A stretch of DNA of 64,000 nucleotides from a virus: positions 186,001 to 250,000 of IMG/VR virus record IMGVR_UViG_3300043418_000114; one strand, given 5' to 3'. The translations under genes were made by a program, and so were the position numbers. A model generated the notes under the pieces. That model ran no database searches and was not told the DNA's origin. It worked only from the letters and a program-made list of their open reading frames with translations. This document shows, piece by piece, positions 1 to 8,013 of the stretch. Within the stretch, counting starts at the first letter, position 1. Each line of letters opens with the position of its first letter.

Positions 1-1
1 T

Positions 2-403
2 ACACCAGAACAAGTCTACGATTTCTTCCGCAAGCTAAAACCACTACCAGGTGGACAACTAATTATCAATTGGTTGAAAGAAAACAAAATCCCCTTTACC
101 GTACTGAGTGCTCCTCTACGGGGCCCATACGCCGATGTTAGTAAGCAAGCCAAACGTGATTGGTTAGATGAACATAATCCAGGTACTAGCGAAGATGCTA
201 TCTTTACTAGCGGCAAGCAAAAGTACGCAGTGACAGATGGTGTTGCTAATGTACTAGTTGACGATTTTGGACCCTATATCCAAAAATGGACAGATGCTGG
301 CGGCATACCCGTCAAGCATGAGGATGAATCAGAAGTTGCAAGTGCCGCTGAGGACACTATTGAGAAACTAGAAAAGATTTATTCTCCTTATCTAAAACGA
401 TAA
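2..403 (+). CDS. HAD-type 5'-nucleotidase-like phosphatase, 3' part
   Basis: The reading frame is open from the first complete codon, so the N-terminus with the nucleophile Asp motif lies outside the window. The visible part has the HAD landmarks of the deoxyribonucleotidase (NT5C-type) group: VLSAPL as motif II, SKQAKRDWL supplying the motif III lysine, and VLVDD as motif IV, the acidic Mg2+ site. Such enzymes dephosphorylate nucleoside monophosphates; in phages they are placed in nucleotide recycling. Family is fairly sure, substrate is not. The next gene begins 7 nt after the stop. Confidence 0.7.
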   Translation, partial: TPEQVYDFFRKLKPLPGGQLIINWLKENKIPFTVLSAPLRGPYADVSKQAKRDWLDEHNPGTSEDAIFTSGKQKYAVTDGVANVLVDDFGPYIQKWTDAGGIPVKHEDESEVASAAEDTIEKLEKIYSPYLKR

Positions 404-410
404 GTAGTAG

Positions 411-596
411 ATGACTGCTCCAGGACAAAACCAAACACGTTACGAAGTTATAACACAAGAAGATCCAGAAACTGGTGATCTTCTTATGCCTATTCCACCT
501 GAACTATTGAAAAGTCTGGGATGGAAAGAAGGCGACGAAATAGAATTCGGCATCGACGACTCTGGTAATTATATTCTAAAACGAGTTGATAAATGA
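411..596 (+). CDS. Small SpoVT/AbrB-like (MazE-fold) protein
   Basis: 61 aa with the pattern of a swapped-hairpin AbrB/MazE domain: MPIPPELLKSLGWKEGDEIEFGI followed by a short strand ILKRV. Such domains bind DNA as dimers and occur as antitoxins or small regulators; no toxin partner is adjacent. The stop overlaps the start of the next gene by 4 nt (ATGA). A DNA-binding role is inferred from the motif only. Confidence 0.6.
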   Translation: MTAPGQNQTRYEVITQEDPETGDLLMPIPPELLKSLGWKEGDEIEFGIDDSGNYILKRVDK

Positions 597-1000
597 GCGA
601 ATACGACATAGATTTATCGGACATGGCTTACACAACACTAACATCACCTAATTCAAGTTTAGTCCGGGGTGCAACTGGAACAACAGCAACAAACAACGTA
701 TACACAGTAGCAGGATCAAACGGGTCAAGTGCCATGTGGTCTGATACTGTTACTATATCTGCGGCACCCCACCCATCACTTGCAGTAAAAGGTGATGCCA
801 CGTTTGAAGGCGATGTTAAAATCAATGGCAAGTCAATCGGTGACTCACTTGAGCGTATTGAAGAACGACTAGCTATCTTACGTCCTAACGAAGAACTAGA
901 AGAAAAGTGGGAAAACTTACGTGGCTTACGTAAGATGTATATGGACCTCGAAGCTGAGATTATTGAGAAAGAAAAGATGTGGGGTATACTCAAAAAGTGA
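593..1000 (+). CDS. Conserved phage protein with C-terminal coiled coil
   Basis: 135 aa. The first ~70 residues are Ser/Thr/Gly-rich and non-helical; around 62-80 lies a short beta segment (VKGDATFEGDVKINGKSIG) that resembles tail-fibre or baseplate decoration sequences; residues 83-135 are strongly helical and charged. A virion-associated role is inferred from composition and from the downstream fibre genes. No enzymatic motif is seen. Confidence 0.7.
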   Translation: MSEYDIDLSDMAYTTLTSPNSSLVRGATGTTATNNVYTVAGSNGSSAMWSDTVTISAAPHPSLAVKGDATFEGDVKINGKSIGDSLERIEERLAILRPNEELEEKWENLRGLRKMYMDLEAEIIEKEKMWGILKK

Positions 1001-1003
1001 TAC

Positions 1004-1031
1004 TTGACAATTAACTAAATTCCAATATAAT
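1004..1031 (+). promoter_or_regulatory. Sigma-70 type promoter
   Basis: TTGACA at 1004-1009 and TATAAT at 1026-1031 with a 16-bp spacer, directly upstream of the gene starting at 1062. It is the only clear plus-strand sigma-70 promoter in the first 7 kb. Confidence 0.75.
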
Positions 1032-1061
1032 AGCGCATATATCAACTATGTCCAAACAGCC

Positions 1062-1457
1062 ATGACAATGCATCTCGCACATCCCTCCCTTTCCATGGGT
1101 GGCAAGCGCAAAGGCAAAAAGAAATTTCGCAATGCAGACGAAGCACGTAAAGCACGTGAGCTTGATGCTGAGTGGGAACAAAAGCAAAAAGAGTGGGCTA
1201 AACTCAGTCCACTTGCTAACAAAAAAACAACATTCAAGCCTGCACCTTCCCTGAGTCCGCAGATTCCTGCAGGCCGTGATACAACTCGTCACATCAAGAG
1301 TCTAGACACTGGTCACACTGGTGCAATCGCTAGTAAACAAATCCCACAGTACACTGGCACTAAGATCATCGGCATTGGCACCCTGCACAAATCAAATGCT
1401 GTGCCTATTTTCAGTGATGAAGAAGCGGTTGAAATTTCAAGGATGCGCCGTGGCTAA
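1062..1457 (+). CDS. Basic hypothetical phage protein
   Basis: 131 aa, very Lys/Arg-rich at 13-50, then a low-complexity middle and a hydrophobic stretch TGTKIIGIGTLHKSN; the C-terminus is DEEAVEISRMRRG. It lies behind its own sigma-70 promoter and starts the block leading to infA. A nucleic-acid-binding or scaffold-like role is possible from charge alone. Function unknown. Confidence 0.7.
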   Translation: MTMHLAHPSLSMGGKRKGKKKFRNADEARKARELDAEWEQKQKEWAKLSPLANKKTTFKPAPSLSPQIPAGRDTTRHIKSLDTGHTGAIASKQIPQYTGTKIIGIGTLHKSNAVPIFSDEEAVEISRMRRG

Positions 1458-1701
1458 TTTCTATTTTGAGATTGCTGACTGCATGATAGACAAAGTTGGC
1501 GGCAAGTATTACATGACCAGTAAGTCAATCACTAGTAATCTTGCCGGAAAATCTCAACGACTATTAGAGTATAGCGATAGGGCTTGGTGCGAAAAAGAAG
1601 GCGCAGTCTGGTTTATTAAACACCGCATGGATCCAACTGCCGAAGTTGACTTGAAGGAATTCATGTGGATCAAACTTAGTGCGGAGGATGTACGTGGTTA
1701 A
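1450..1701 (+). CDS. Small protein of the WIKL/LRW-tail family
   Basis: A GTG start at 1450 is chosen because an AAGGA sits 6 nt upstream and the start overlaps the previous stop by 8 nt, as is usual here; a longer version would run inside the previous gene. The 83-aa product ends LKEFMWIKLSAEDV, nearly the same ending as the next gene, and resembles the minus-strand array at 14-19 kb. Function unknown. Confidence 0.6.
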   Translation: MANFYFEIADCMIDKVGGKYYMTSKSITSNLAGKSQRLLEYSDRAWCEKEGAVWFIKHRMDPTAEVDLKEFMWIKLSAEDVRG

Positions 1702-1981
1702 TCAAAAAACTCCAGCAATGGTCAATCAATACTATTGTGAGTTAGAGCATGGCTATCAGAGCATTGAAGCTGGCATCTATACTTTCAACAAAGGCCAAGG
1801 CACAAGACACCCTGCTAGTAAATTGCGATATATAGATATTGCTGATAGAGTTTGGAAAGAAAACGAAGTTGGCGTATTTGTAATAAAAAATACTCACAAG
1901 AGCGTAGGTATACCAAACAAACTCGCAGGTGACGAGTTGAAAGAGTTTATGTGGATTAAACTCAAAGCACAAGATATTTAA
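1694..1981 (+). CDS. Paralogue of the preceding small protein
   Basis: 95 aa from a GTG at 1694 with GGAGG 6 nt upstream, overlapping the preceding stop; an ATG at 1718 is the alternative start. Its end ELKEFMWIKLKAQDI matches the neighbour's DLKEFMWIKLSAEDV, so the two are a tandem duplication that has diverged elsewhere. No catalytic motif. It precedes infA by 21 nt. Confidence 0.65.
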   Translation: MVNQKTPAMVNQYYCELEHGYQSIEAGIYTFNKGQGTRHPASKLRYIDIADRVWKENEVGVFVIKNTHKSVGIPNKLAGDELKEFMWIKLKAQDI

Positions 1982-2002
1982 GGAGCGTAAAGCAAAACAC
2001 AT

Positions 2003-2218
2003 ATGGCAAAAGAAGAAACTATCAATATGGAAGGTAGCGTCATTGAGGTACTACCCAATGCGACATTCCGTGTAACCCTAACATCTGGTCAGACCGTTAT
2101 GGGATTTATCTCAGGCAAGATGCGACAGCATAACATCAAGATTCTACTTGGCGACAGAGTAGAAATTGAGTTCAGTCCATACGACTTGAGTAAAGGACGC
2201 ATTACAAGGCGCAAGTAA
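2003..2218 (+). CDS. infA: Translation initiation factor IF-1
   Basis: 71 aa, the length of bacterial IF-1, aligning from end to end: MAKEE start, [37 protein letters not shown] and the diagnostic [13 protein letters not shown] tail. IF-1 is an OB-fold protein that occupies the 30S A site during initiation. The basic loop and the PYDLSKGRI signature are intact, so it is probably functional. The stop overlaps the next start (TAATG). Phage-borne IF-1 is known from very large phages. Confidence 0.96.
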   Translation: MAKEETINMEGSVIEVLPNATFRVTLTSGQTVMGFISGKMRQHNIKILLGDRVEIEFSPYDLSKGRITRRK

Positions 2219-2838
2219 TGCAATTCTATGACAAGTATATTGGTCATTCTCTCGGCAATGACTTTAACAGTCTTGGACATAGATGTAGAGAAATAGATGA
2301 CATAAATCATCGAAATTATATATTGTTTGTTGGTGACAATATAACGCTTGGGTTAGGTACCTCCATTGAGGAAACGTATCCGTATCTAGTCAGTAAACAA
2401 TTGAACATGGATTACTACAATCTTGCGGTGTTCAATGGTGGATTGGATGCATCCAAGTATAATATGATATCATGGCAAGCGAATCAACCTACGCCTAGAG
2501 CTATCGTAGTTGGACATGAGTTCTTAAATTCATTCCTTACAGCAGATCAGAATTTTCAAAACTGGAAAACATGTGATTTATCCGATGCTAGCGTTCAGGA
2601 TATTTTTGATGCTGGCAATACAAATGGCTTTTTTACCACGAGACAATTCTTAGCTGAAAAGATATTGAAGAATCTAATAAAGGTTCCTATCTATCAGATA
2701 GTGTTCAATGACAAAACACCACTGTTTACTAGTGGGATAGTCAATATAAAATATGATGGTGATCCATACAATCACACCGATATCACGACTGTGGTAGTGA
2801 ATGCAATGCGTACTAATACGAGAAAGATGCTACCATGA
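2218..2838 (+). CDS. SGNH-hydrolase-like protein lacking the catalytic Ser
   Basis: 206 aa, homologous to the next gene: both contain the run YILF.G....G.G...E.TYPYLVSK with a Tyr-Tyr-Asn-Leu-Ala strand after it. In SGNH/GDSL esterases the first block carries the nucleophile Ser (GDS); here it reads FVGDNITLG, with Asn where Ser is expected, and the C-terminal half is shorter. It is likely a non-catalytic paralogue, perhaps structural. Fold is inferred from block I and order of strands. Confidence 0.6.
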   Translation: MQFYDKYIGHSLGNDFNSLGHRCREIDDINHRNYILFVGDNITLGLGTSIEETYPYLVSKQLNMDYYNLAVFNGGLDASKYNMISWQANQPTPRAIVVGHEFLNSFLTADQNFQNWKTCDLSDASVQDIFDAGNTNGFFTTRQFLAEKILKNLIKVPIYQIVFNDKTPLFTSGIVNIKYDGDPYNHTDITTVVVNAMRTNTRKMLP

Positions 2839-3566
2839 AGTTTCATGGCGATTTCATAGGTTTAGACAATCAGAATCAAATAGAACAGTTCACTGGTGGT
2901 GATTCTAAGAATCAGTTCGAGCGTCATTTGATTACTCAGCCAGATGATTGGTATTATAGAAATACAGCTATCACATATCAATTTAACGACAATGGTCATC
3001 GTTGTAAGAACATAGAAGATGTAGACTTAGACAATTACATATTGTTCACTGGTTGCAGTCACACTATGGGAATTGGATTAGAGCTAGAAAAGACATATCC
3101 ATATCTTGTCAGTAAACGTTTAGGATATGATTACTACAATCTTGCAATTCCGGCAACTGGCATAGATGTAGTTGAATACAATTTGTTGACTTGGTGGGCA
3201 ACTATAGAGAAAAAGCCAAAATACGTATTCGTGCAGTTGCCAGATCATAGTAGATTTGTGTCATATTTTGCACAATATGATCACCTGGTAGAGCGGGGCA
3301 CGTGGTCGATTGACGATAGGGATTTACGTTTCATTGTGAATGGCGAAGACTCTGGATTCTTTCATGCCAGAAAGATTCTTCATCTAAATAACATTAAGAA
3401 TACAGTGAATGTGCCATTGTACACATTTAACTTTGGGGCACAAGTTTCATATGGATCAGAAGACTGGTGTATGAAACAGATAGATAAAGCAAGAGACTTA
3501 TCTCACAGTGGGATATTGTCCAATATTGAGTTTTCGAATCAAGTTTGTAATAGGATACCATTATGA
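2835..3566 (+). CDS. SGNH/GDSL-hydrolase-like protein
   Basis: 243 aa. Block I reads FTGCSHTMGIG with the Ser in the nucleophile position; an N-terminal extension and FVQLPDHSRF in the middle fit an SGNH fold. Such enzymes remove acyl groups from sugars or lipids; near tail genes this could modify host surface glycans. It forms a tandem pair with the upstream gene (4-nt overlap). Activity is inferred from motif only. Confidence 0.6.
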   Translation: MKFHGDFIGLDNQNQIEQFTGGDSKNQFERHLITQPDDWYYRNTAITYQFNDNGHRCKNIEDVDLDNYILFTGCSHTMGIGLELEKTYPYLVSKRLGYDYYNLAIPATGIDVVEYNLLTWWATIEKKPKYVFVQLPDHSRFVSYFAQYDHLVERGTWSIDDRDLRFIVNGEDSGFFHARKILHLNNIKNTVNVPLYTFNFGAQVSYGSEDWCMKQIDKARDLSHSGILSNIEFSNQVCNRIPL

Positions 3567-3883
3567 TAACATTAACAGAATCGGCAATTGCCAAAATAGC
3601 AGAAGTATTAGAGGACGAGAGTCCAAGTTCCAGACTTAGAATGTATGTCCAGGGCGGTGGATGCGCTGGTTTCTCATATGGATTTACCATCGACGATCAA
3701 ACTAACGACGATGACTTTGAAATCCCAGCTGGCGCTACGACAGTTCTAGTTGATAGCATGAGCGCACAGTATTTGACTGGTAGCACAGTAGATTATGAGG
3801 AAAGTCTAATGGGTGCCAGCTTTAAAATCAAGAATCCACAAGCACAATCTACCTGCGGATGCGGAGCCAGTTTTAGCGCATAA
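3563..3883 (+). CDS. erpA: A-type iron-sulfur cluster carrier, ErpA-like
   Basis: 106 aa matching the IscA/ErpA/HesB family over its whole length: LTESAIAKI at the N-terminus, the first cluster Cys in GGGCAGFSYGF near residue 34, the SxxYLxGSTVDYEESLMGASFKIKNP core and the paired cysteines in STCGCGASFSA. All three cluster-ligating Cys are present. These proteins deliver Fe-S clusters to apo-enzymes. The sequence is closest in feel to proteobacterial ErpA, pointing to acquisition from a host. Confidence 0.92.
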   Translation: MITLTESAIAKIAEVLEDESPSSRLRMYVQGGGCAGFSYGFTIDDQTNDDDFEIPAGATTVLVDSMSAQYLTGSTVDYEESLMGASFKIKNPQAQSTCGCGASFSA

Positions 3884-3901
3884 TCCAGAGTTGCCCGTTT
3901 C

Positions 3902-3937
3902 TCCTTTATTGATAAATACAATAATAAGGATGAAAAC
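3902..3937 (+). promoter_or_regulatory. T4-like late promoter
   Basis: GATAAATACA upstream of the fibre-like gene at 3938 resembles the T4 late element TATAAATA recognised by gp55-type sigma; an AAGGA ribosome site lies between it and the ATG. No -35 element is visible. Confidence 0.5.
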
Positions 3938-5167
3938 ATGGCAATTCCAGGCATTCAAGTCATTAATGTTGGCTTACCTAATGAATCAGCAAACAGCGAT
4001 TCAATACGTAACGCATTTAACAAAACCGTAACTAATTTTAACACTCTATTCGATAACGCTAGTCCGTATAATACATACACTGGCAACACTGGCATTTCAG
4101 TAGCGGCAAATGCTACTAGCGGCACAGTAGACATAACGAATACAGGCGTCACTAACATCATAGCTGGTACTAACATTGTTGTTAGTCAAGCGAATGGTAA
4201 CGTAACAATCTCTGCTACTGGCGGAGGTGGTGGATCTGGAGGCACAGTCACCAGCGTTGGCATCGTGCCAGGAAGCACAAGTAGACTGACTGTTTCAAAC
4301 AGCCCAGTAGTGTCTGCTGGCAACATGACAATCGACTTGGCCACTAGTGGTGCGATTGCTGGCTCATATGTATATCCAGCAATCACAGTTGATAGCTATG
4401 GTCGTGTTACTAACATTGCAAATGGCGCTAGCGTTGGCACTGTCACTAGCGTTGGTATTACCCCTGGTGCAGGTATCCAAGTCACTGGAACTAACCCAAT
4501 AACGACTTCTGGCACACTTACAGTGGTGAACACTGGCGTAACTAGTTTGAGCGCTGGTACGGGCATTATGCTAAGTGGAAGTAACGGTAACGTCACTATC
4601 AGTACTAGCACATCAGGTGGTACCGTAACTAGTATTGTACTCAGTAGTTCAACATTAACAGTAACTGGTAGTCCAATTACCAGTGCTGGCACAATCACTG
4701 TAGATTTGCCAAGCACGATAACCTTGTCTGGTAACATCACAGGTGGTAACTTAAAGACTGCTGGTATAGTATCTGCTACTGGCAATATTAGTGGTGGCAA
4801 TCTATTGTCATCAGGCGGAATCCTCTCAAACAACAGTTCTGGCATTGGTTATGCAACAGGCTCAGGTGGCACAGTCACTCAACTAACATCACGCACAACT
4901 GGTGTAACAATCAACAAGATTTCTGGCGCAATCACTCTATTCTCTGCCGCTGGCACATCATCATATACAACGTTTACTGTCACGAACAGCACAGTAGCGG
5001 CAACTGACGTAATTATCGTCAATCAAAAATCTGGTACTGACAAGTATGAAGCATTCGTAACTAACGTTTCATCTGGTAGTTTTGACATTACTTTCTCAGA
5101 TACTTCAGGTACAACTACTGAGCAACCAGTATTCAATTTCGCTGTTATCAAGGCAGTGGCGGCATAA
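3938..5167 (+). CDS. Tail-fibre / neck-fibre-like structural protein
   Basis: 409 aa built from repeats of the type GTVTSVGI-x(n)-TVSGSPITSAGTITVDL, at roughly 105-140, 165-200 and 220-260, a pattern known from phage fibre proteins. Gly/Ser/Thr-rich, few charged residues. The C-terminal ~80 residues (SYTTFTVTNSTVAATDVIIVNQ...) form a distinct beta domain. Preceded by a late-type promoter, consistent with a virion protein. Confidence 0.82.
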   Translation: MAIPGIQVINVGLPNESANSDSIRNAFNKTVTNFNTLFDNASPYNTYTGNTGISVAANATSGTVDITNTGVTNIIAGTNIVVSQANGNVTISATGGGGGSGGTVTSVGIVPGSTSRLTVSNSPVVSAGNMTIDLATSGAIAGSYVYPAITVDSYGRVTNIANGASVGTVTSVGITPGAGIQVTGTNPITTSGTLTVVNTGVTSLSAGTGIMLSGSNGNVTISTSTSGGTVTSIVLSSSTLTVTGSPITSAGTITVDLPSTITLSGNITGGNLKTAGIVSATGNISGGNLLSSGGILSNNSSGIGYATGSGGTVTQLTSRTTGVTINKISGAITLFSAAGTSSYTTFTVTNSTVAATDVIIVNQKSGTDKYEAFVTNVSSGSFDITFSDTSGTTTEQPVFNFAVIKAVAA

Positions 5168-5176
5168 GGATAAGAA

Positions 5177-6856
5177 ATGATAATCGGATCAATAACAATA
5201 ACATCTTTAGACTCAATCGGCAACAATGTTGCTGGCGATACTCTAATACCGGTTGTAAACATGGATGGTGTCCCAACGACACAAAAGATGACAGTGGCCA
5301 ACTTAATGCAAGCTGGCATAGGAGCTAATCTAGGACCTGTTGCTAATGTGACAATCTCAGGTGGCACTAACGGATACGTACTACAAACAGATGGTACTGG
5401 TAATTTAAGTTGGACTGCTCAGACTGGTGGGGGCGGTAACGGATCAGTGGGCGGTGCGAACACACAAGTTCAATTCAATGATGCTGGTAATTTCGGCGGC
5501 GATACTGGATTTACATTTGATAAAACCACCGGTGCATTAGCAGTTACGAAACTAGATACAGCGACGGTGTATCACTTAAATGGTGTAGTTGTAGAAAACG
5601 CTGATTTAACACACGGTGCAACTTCTGCACTAATTATTCCAACAAATGGAAACACAACTAATCCAGCACAGTTAAACAACTTTTATGGAAACGTTATTGT
5701 CACTAGTGGTGTTGATGTTGACCATCTTAAGGTATGGACATTTAATGCTAATGGCGCAATCACTTTTCCTAATCAACCTACTAATCAGCGAACTGGTAGT
5801 GGCGAAGCACTAATGTTTGCCAAAACAGGCACTCAGAAAATAATTGGCACACAAACAGGAACAGCAAATATACCAGTCGTAGAACGATTAGTAGTTGCAG
5901 GTGGTGATGGATTTGATACTGGTGAAGGTGGTGATATCTATCTATGGGCCGGCTCAAGTGGAGCCAACGGTGGCGGCGGCGGTGATATCAAAGTAGATGG
6001 TGGCACTGGCTACAATGGTAGCGAGGGAGGTACTATTAAGATTCGCGGTGGACAGAGTAATGACACTGGTAATGGTGCTGGATATGGCGGTTTTGTTGAA
6101 ATCTATGCCGGTAGTGGCAAGTACGGTGCACCAGTTGACATTCGTTCCGGTCAAGGTGACAGTCAAGCTAATAGTGCTGATATCAGATTGAACACACCGT
6201 ACGGCGGACAGTGGACGTTTGATAATTATGGCAACTTAACACTACCAAGTGGCGGCAAACTAGGCTATGCTGGCATGGGATGGACAGGTCTGCATGGTGC
6301 TAATACTGGGACTCCGTTGGAAGTAACGGCATACACTAATACTGGAAATACTTCTTCACAACTATTCCTTAATAATAATGGAAGTCTAGCACTCTTTACT
6401 TCCGATGAAGCTAACGCAAACTCTTATTCATGGAATTATAACAGCAATGGTAGTTTGACATTACCTAATATTGGTGTAGGTGTCGGATTAGATGAACAAA
6501 CAGTAATTCAAAGTCAACGTAAGATTATACCACCAAATCGTTATAGCGCATTAATTGATGGTAATACACCAACTGTAGTTTATACTGCTAGTCAGGGTTC
6601 ATTATCACTAAAAACAACACTTGTTGTCCAACATGCTGGTTTTGGATTAGAGATGTTTGATGTGTCCGCAGTCAGTGCGGGCGCTAATGTTATCTATAGT
6701 GTAAGCAATAGATTGAATGCTACTGGTCAACCTGATACTACAGCAGTAGTTGATTGGGATAGTACTCAACTAGCAATAACATTGACTGTTAATTCAGGCG
6801 CAACTACAAGTTGGGTAACATACGATTCTACCGAATTCGGTATCGCAGTAGACTAA
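5177..6856 (+). CDS. Large tail-fibre-like structural protein
   Basis: 559 aa. Begins with a fibre-type N-terminal strand (SITITSLDSIGNNVAGDTLIPVVNM), has VGGANTQVQFNDAGNFGGD near 95, a trimeric-fibre-like motif, and a Gly-rich beta-helix-like centre around 250-330 with repeated GG-DIxxx-GG units. The C-terminal ~120 residues form another beta domain. It follows the other fibre gene by 9 nt and ends before the terminator at 6910. Receptor-binding is inferred. Confidence 0.82.
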   Translation: MIIGSITITSLDSIGNNVAGDTLIPVVNMDGVPTTQKMTVANLMQAGIGANLGPVANVTISGGTNGYVLQTDGTGNLSWTAQTGGGGNGSVGGANTQVQFNDAGNFGGDTGFTFDKTTGALAVTKLDTATVYHLNGVVVENADLTHGATSALIIPTNGNTTNPAQLNNFYGNVIVTSGVDVDHLKVWTFNANGAITFPNQPTNQRTGSGEALMFAKTGTQKIIGTQTGTANIPVVERLVVAGGDGFDTGEGGDIYLWAGSSGANGGGGGDIKVDGGTGYNGSEGGTIKIRGGQSNDTGNGAGYGGFVEIYAGSGKYGAPVDIRSGQGDSQANSADIRLNTPYGGQWTFDNYGNLTLPSGGKLGYAGMGWTGLHGANTGTPLEVTAYTNTGNTSSQLFLNNNGSLALFTSDEANANSYSWNYNSNGSLTLPNIGVGVGLDEQTVIQSQRKIIPPNRYSALIDGNTPTVVYTASQGSLSLKTTLVVQHAGFGLEMFDVSAVSAGANVIYSVSNRLNATGQPDTTAVVDWDSTQLAITLTVNSGATTSWVTYDSTEFGIAVD

Positions 6857-6909
6857 TAACAGTGGTACAACCCAAGTTGTAAATTGGGGCTATACAAAGC
6901 TATAAAATG

Positions 6910-6936
6910 AAAAAGCCCCTCACTTGGGGCTTTTTG
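6910..6936. terminator. Bidirectional rho-independent terminator
   Basis: AAAAAGCCCC-TCACTT-GGGGCTTTTT: a 10-bp A/T-flanked hairpin with T-runs for both directions, at the meeting point of the plus fibre operon and the minus early genes. The last codons of the minus gene ending at 6920 run into it. Confidence 0.92.
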
Positions 6937-7150
6937 CTTTCTTTGGGGTCTTCATCTGAGACAACATGTGTTCAGCGTACTTATGCATACACATCACTGG
7001 AATATTGTCCCAGTATTCTTCTAGATAAAATGGACAACTACCGATCCACTGATTTGTGTCAATGTAATGTTTCAGTTCACGTAAATCTTCATCCCGTGTA
7101 GGATCAAAAAGCCGACGATTACTGACCGCATTAAGTAGAGAATATCGCAT
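6920..7150 (-). CDS. Small hypothetical phage protein
   Basis: 76 aa with RYSLLNAVSNRRLFDPTRDEDLRELKHYID and an aromatic CPFYLEEYWDN segment; the Lys-rich end KTPKKAKSPK is encoded by the terminator hairpin. Last gene of the first minus operon. Function unknown. Confidence 0.65.
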   Translation of the reverse strand: MRYSLLNAVSNRRLFDPTRDEDLRELKHYIDTNQWIGSCPFYLEEYWDNIPVMCMHKYAEHMLSQMKTPKKAKSPK

Positions 7151-7152
7151 GG

Positions 7153-7347
7153 TTAGCTATCCATTTCCATTGAGTTGTATTCTTTAACAACATCAAGTAC
7201 TTCTTCCTCTGTGTTACAGATAATTTTACAGTTCTTCCATTCACTGTCGTCATCGCGGCCGCCAACTTCGACCATCCAACCATTGTCGTAACGATTGATT
7301 GTAATTGATTCGTTTACTTTTGCTAGTTTGCCTAGTTTATTTGCCAT
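7153..7347 (-). CDS. Small conserved phage protein
   Basis: 64 aa; core NRYDNGWMVEVGGRDDDSEWKN and an acidic C-terminal helix EEEVLDVVKEYN. Starts behind AGGAG and a sigma-70 promoter 20 nt upstream. No enzymatic motif; function unknown. Confidence 0.75.
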   Translation of the reverse strand: MANKLGKLAKVNESITINRYDNGWMVEVGGRDDDSEWKNCKIICNTEEEVLDVVKEYNSMEMDS

Positions 7348-7369
7348 TGTTACTTCTCCTTAAAACTTA

Positions 7370-7398
7370 ATGATATCAAATAACTCAGAGTGAGTCAA
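7370..7398 (-). promoter_or_regulatory. Sigma-70 type promoter
   Basis: Reading the minus strand: TTGACT (7398-7393), 17-bp spacer, TATCAT (7375-7370), immediately upstream of the gene starting at 7347. Confidence 0.65.
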
Positions 7399-7412
7399 CT
7401 ATTTGTTTACCA

Positions 7413-7568
7413 TTAACCTGGAATAGCACTCTCAGACATAAGAAGACGACCGTACTGTGCTTTTGCCATCTGCACAGCTTGATGGGGATTATCAGCACGA
7501 ATCATCACACGACCAAAGCCTGCACCAGGTTCGTCTTTGTATTTTACCATCACATAATATGTGTTCAT
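7413..7568 (-). CDS. Very small conserved-looking protein
   Basis: 51 aa (MNTYYVMVKYKDEPGAGFG... ending SAIPG). The ATG overlaps the stop of the upstream gene (ATGA), the usual coupling in this region. Contains AVQMAKAQYGR, a short amphipathic helix. Function unknown. Confidence 0.65.
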   Translation of the reverse strand: MNTYYVMVKYKDEPGAGFGRVMIRADNPHQAVQMAKAQYGRLLMSESAIPG

Positions 7569-7798
7569 TTTACAACTCCAGTTAAAGTGAATTTACCAAG
7601 TGCTTCTTTTGCGTCGAACAAGTTTTCAACATCATCTAAAATCTCGGCAGTCTGTTGAATGAGTTCAGTTCGTGCCATTCTGATCAATTCGATGGCATAC
7701 TGTGCATCATCATCGCTGATTGTAGCATACCAATTCTCAAATTGTTGAGGCGACAGTGACATGATAAACAAATAATTATCGCGGTCATGTTTGTTCAT
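7565..7798 (-). CDS. Small hypothetical phage protein
   Basis: 77 aa, mostly helical: LSPQQFENWYATISDDDAQYAIELIRMA then an acidic helix. Coupled to both neighbours by overlapping stop/start codons. Function unknown. Confidence 0.75.
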   Translation of the reverse strand: MNKHDRDNYLFIMSLSPQQFENWYATISDDDAQYAIELIRMARTELIQQTAEILDDVENLFDAKEALGKFTLTGVVK

Positions 7799-8013
7799 TA
7801 TACGACTCCAGCTTCCTTTGTGTAATCAAGATCGAGTTTGATGTGACCATATCCATTCTTTATCAGATTGGCAGTCACTCGTGAAGATGCCATTCGCTTC
7901 ATCCAAACAGTTGTATGGACACCTCATTTAGTTTCTCGACCAGTTACTCTAGTGCCGTTGATGTAAACAGCACCCAGATTGGTGACTTCTACGTTAACTC
8001 GTTTGGATCGCAT
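7798..8013 (-). pseudogene. Small gene interrupted by one in-frame TGA
   Basis: From the ATG at 8013 the frame reads 29 codons to a TGA at 7924-7926, then stays open in the same frame for 41 more codons to TAA at 7798. The flanks (VTGRETK / GVHTTVWMKRM) look like one continuous ~71-aa protein, and a single TGG-to-TGA change would explain the break. Start and stop overlap the neighbouring genes exactly as for intact genes. It may be a broken gene or a readthrough case; compare the release factor at 35137. Confidence 0.6.
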
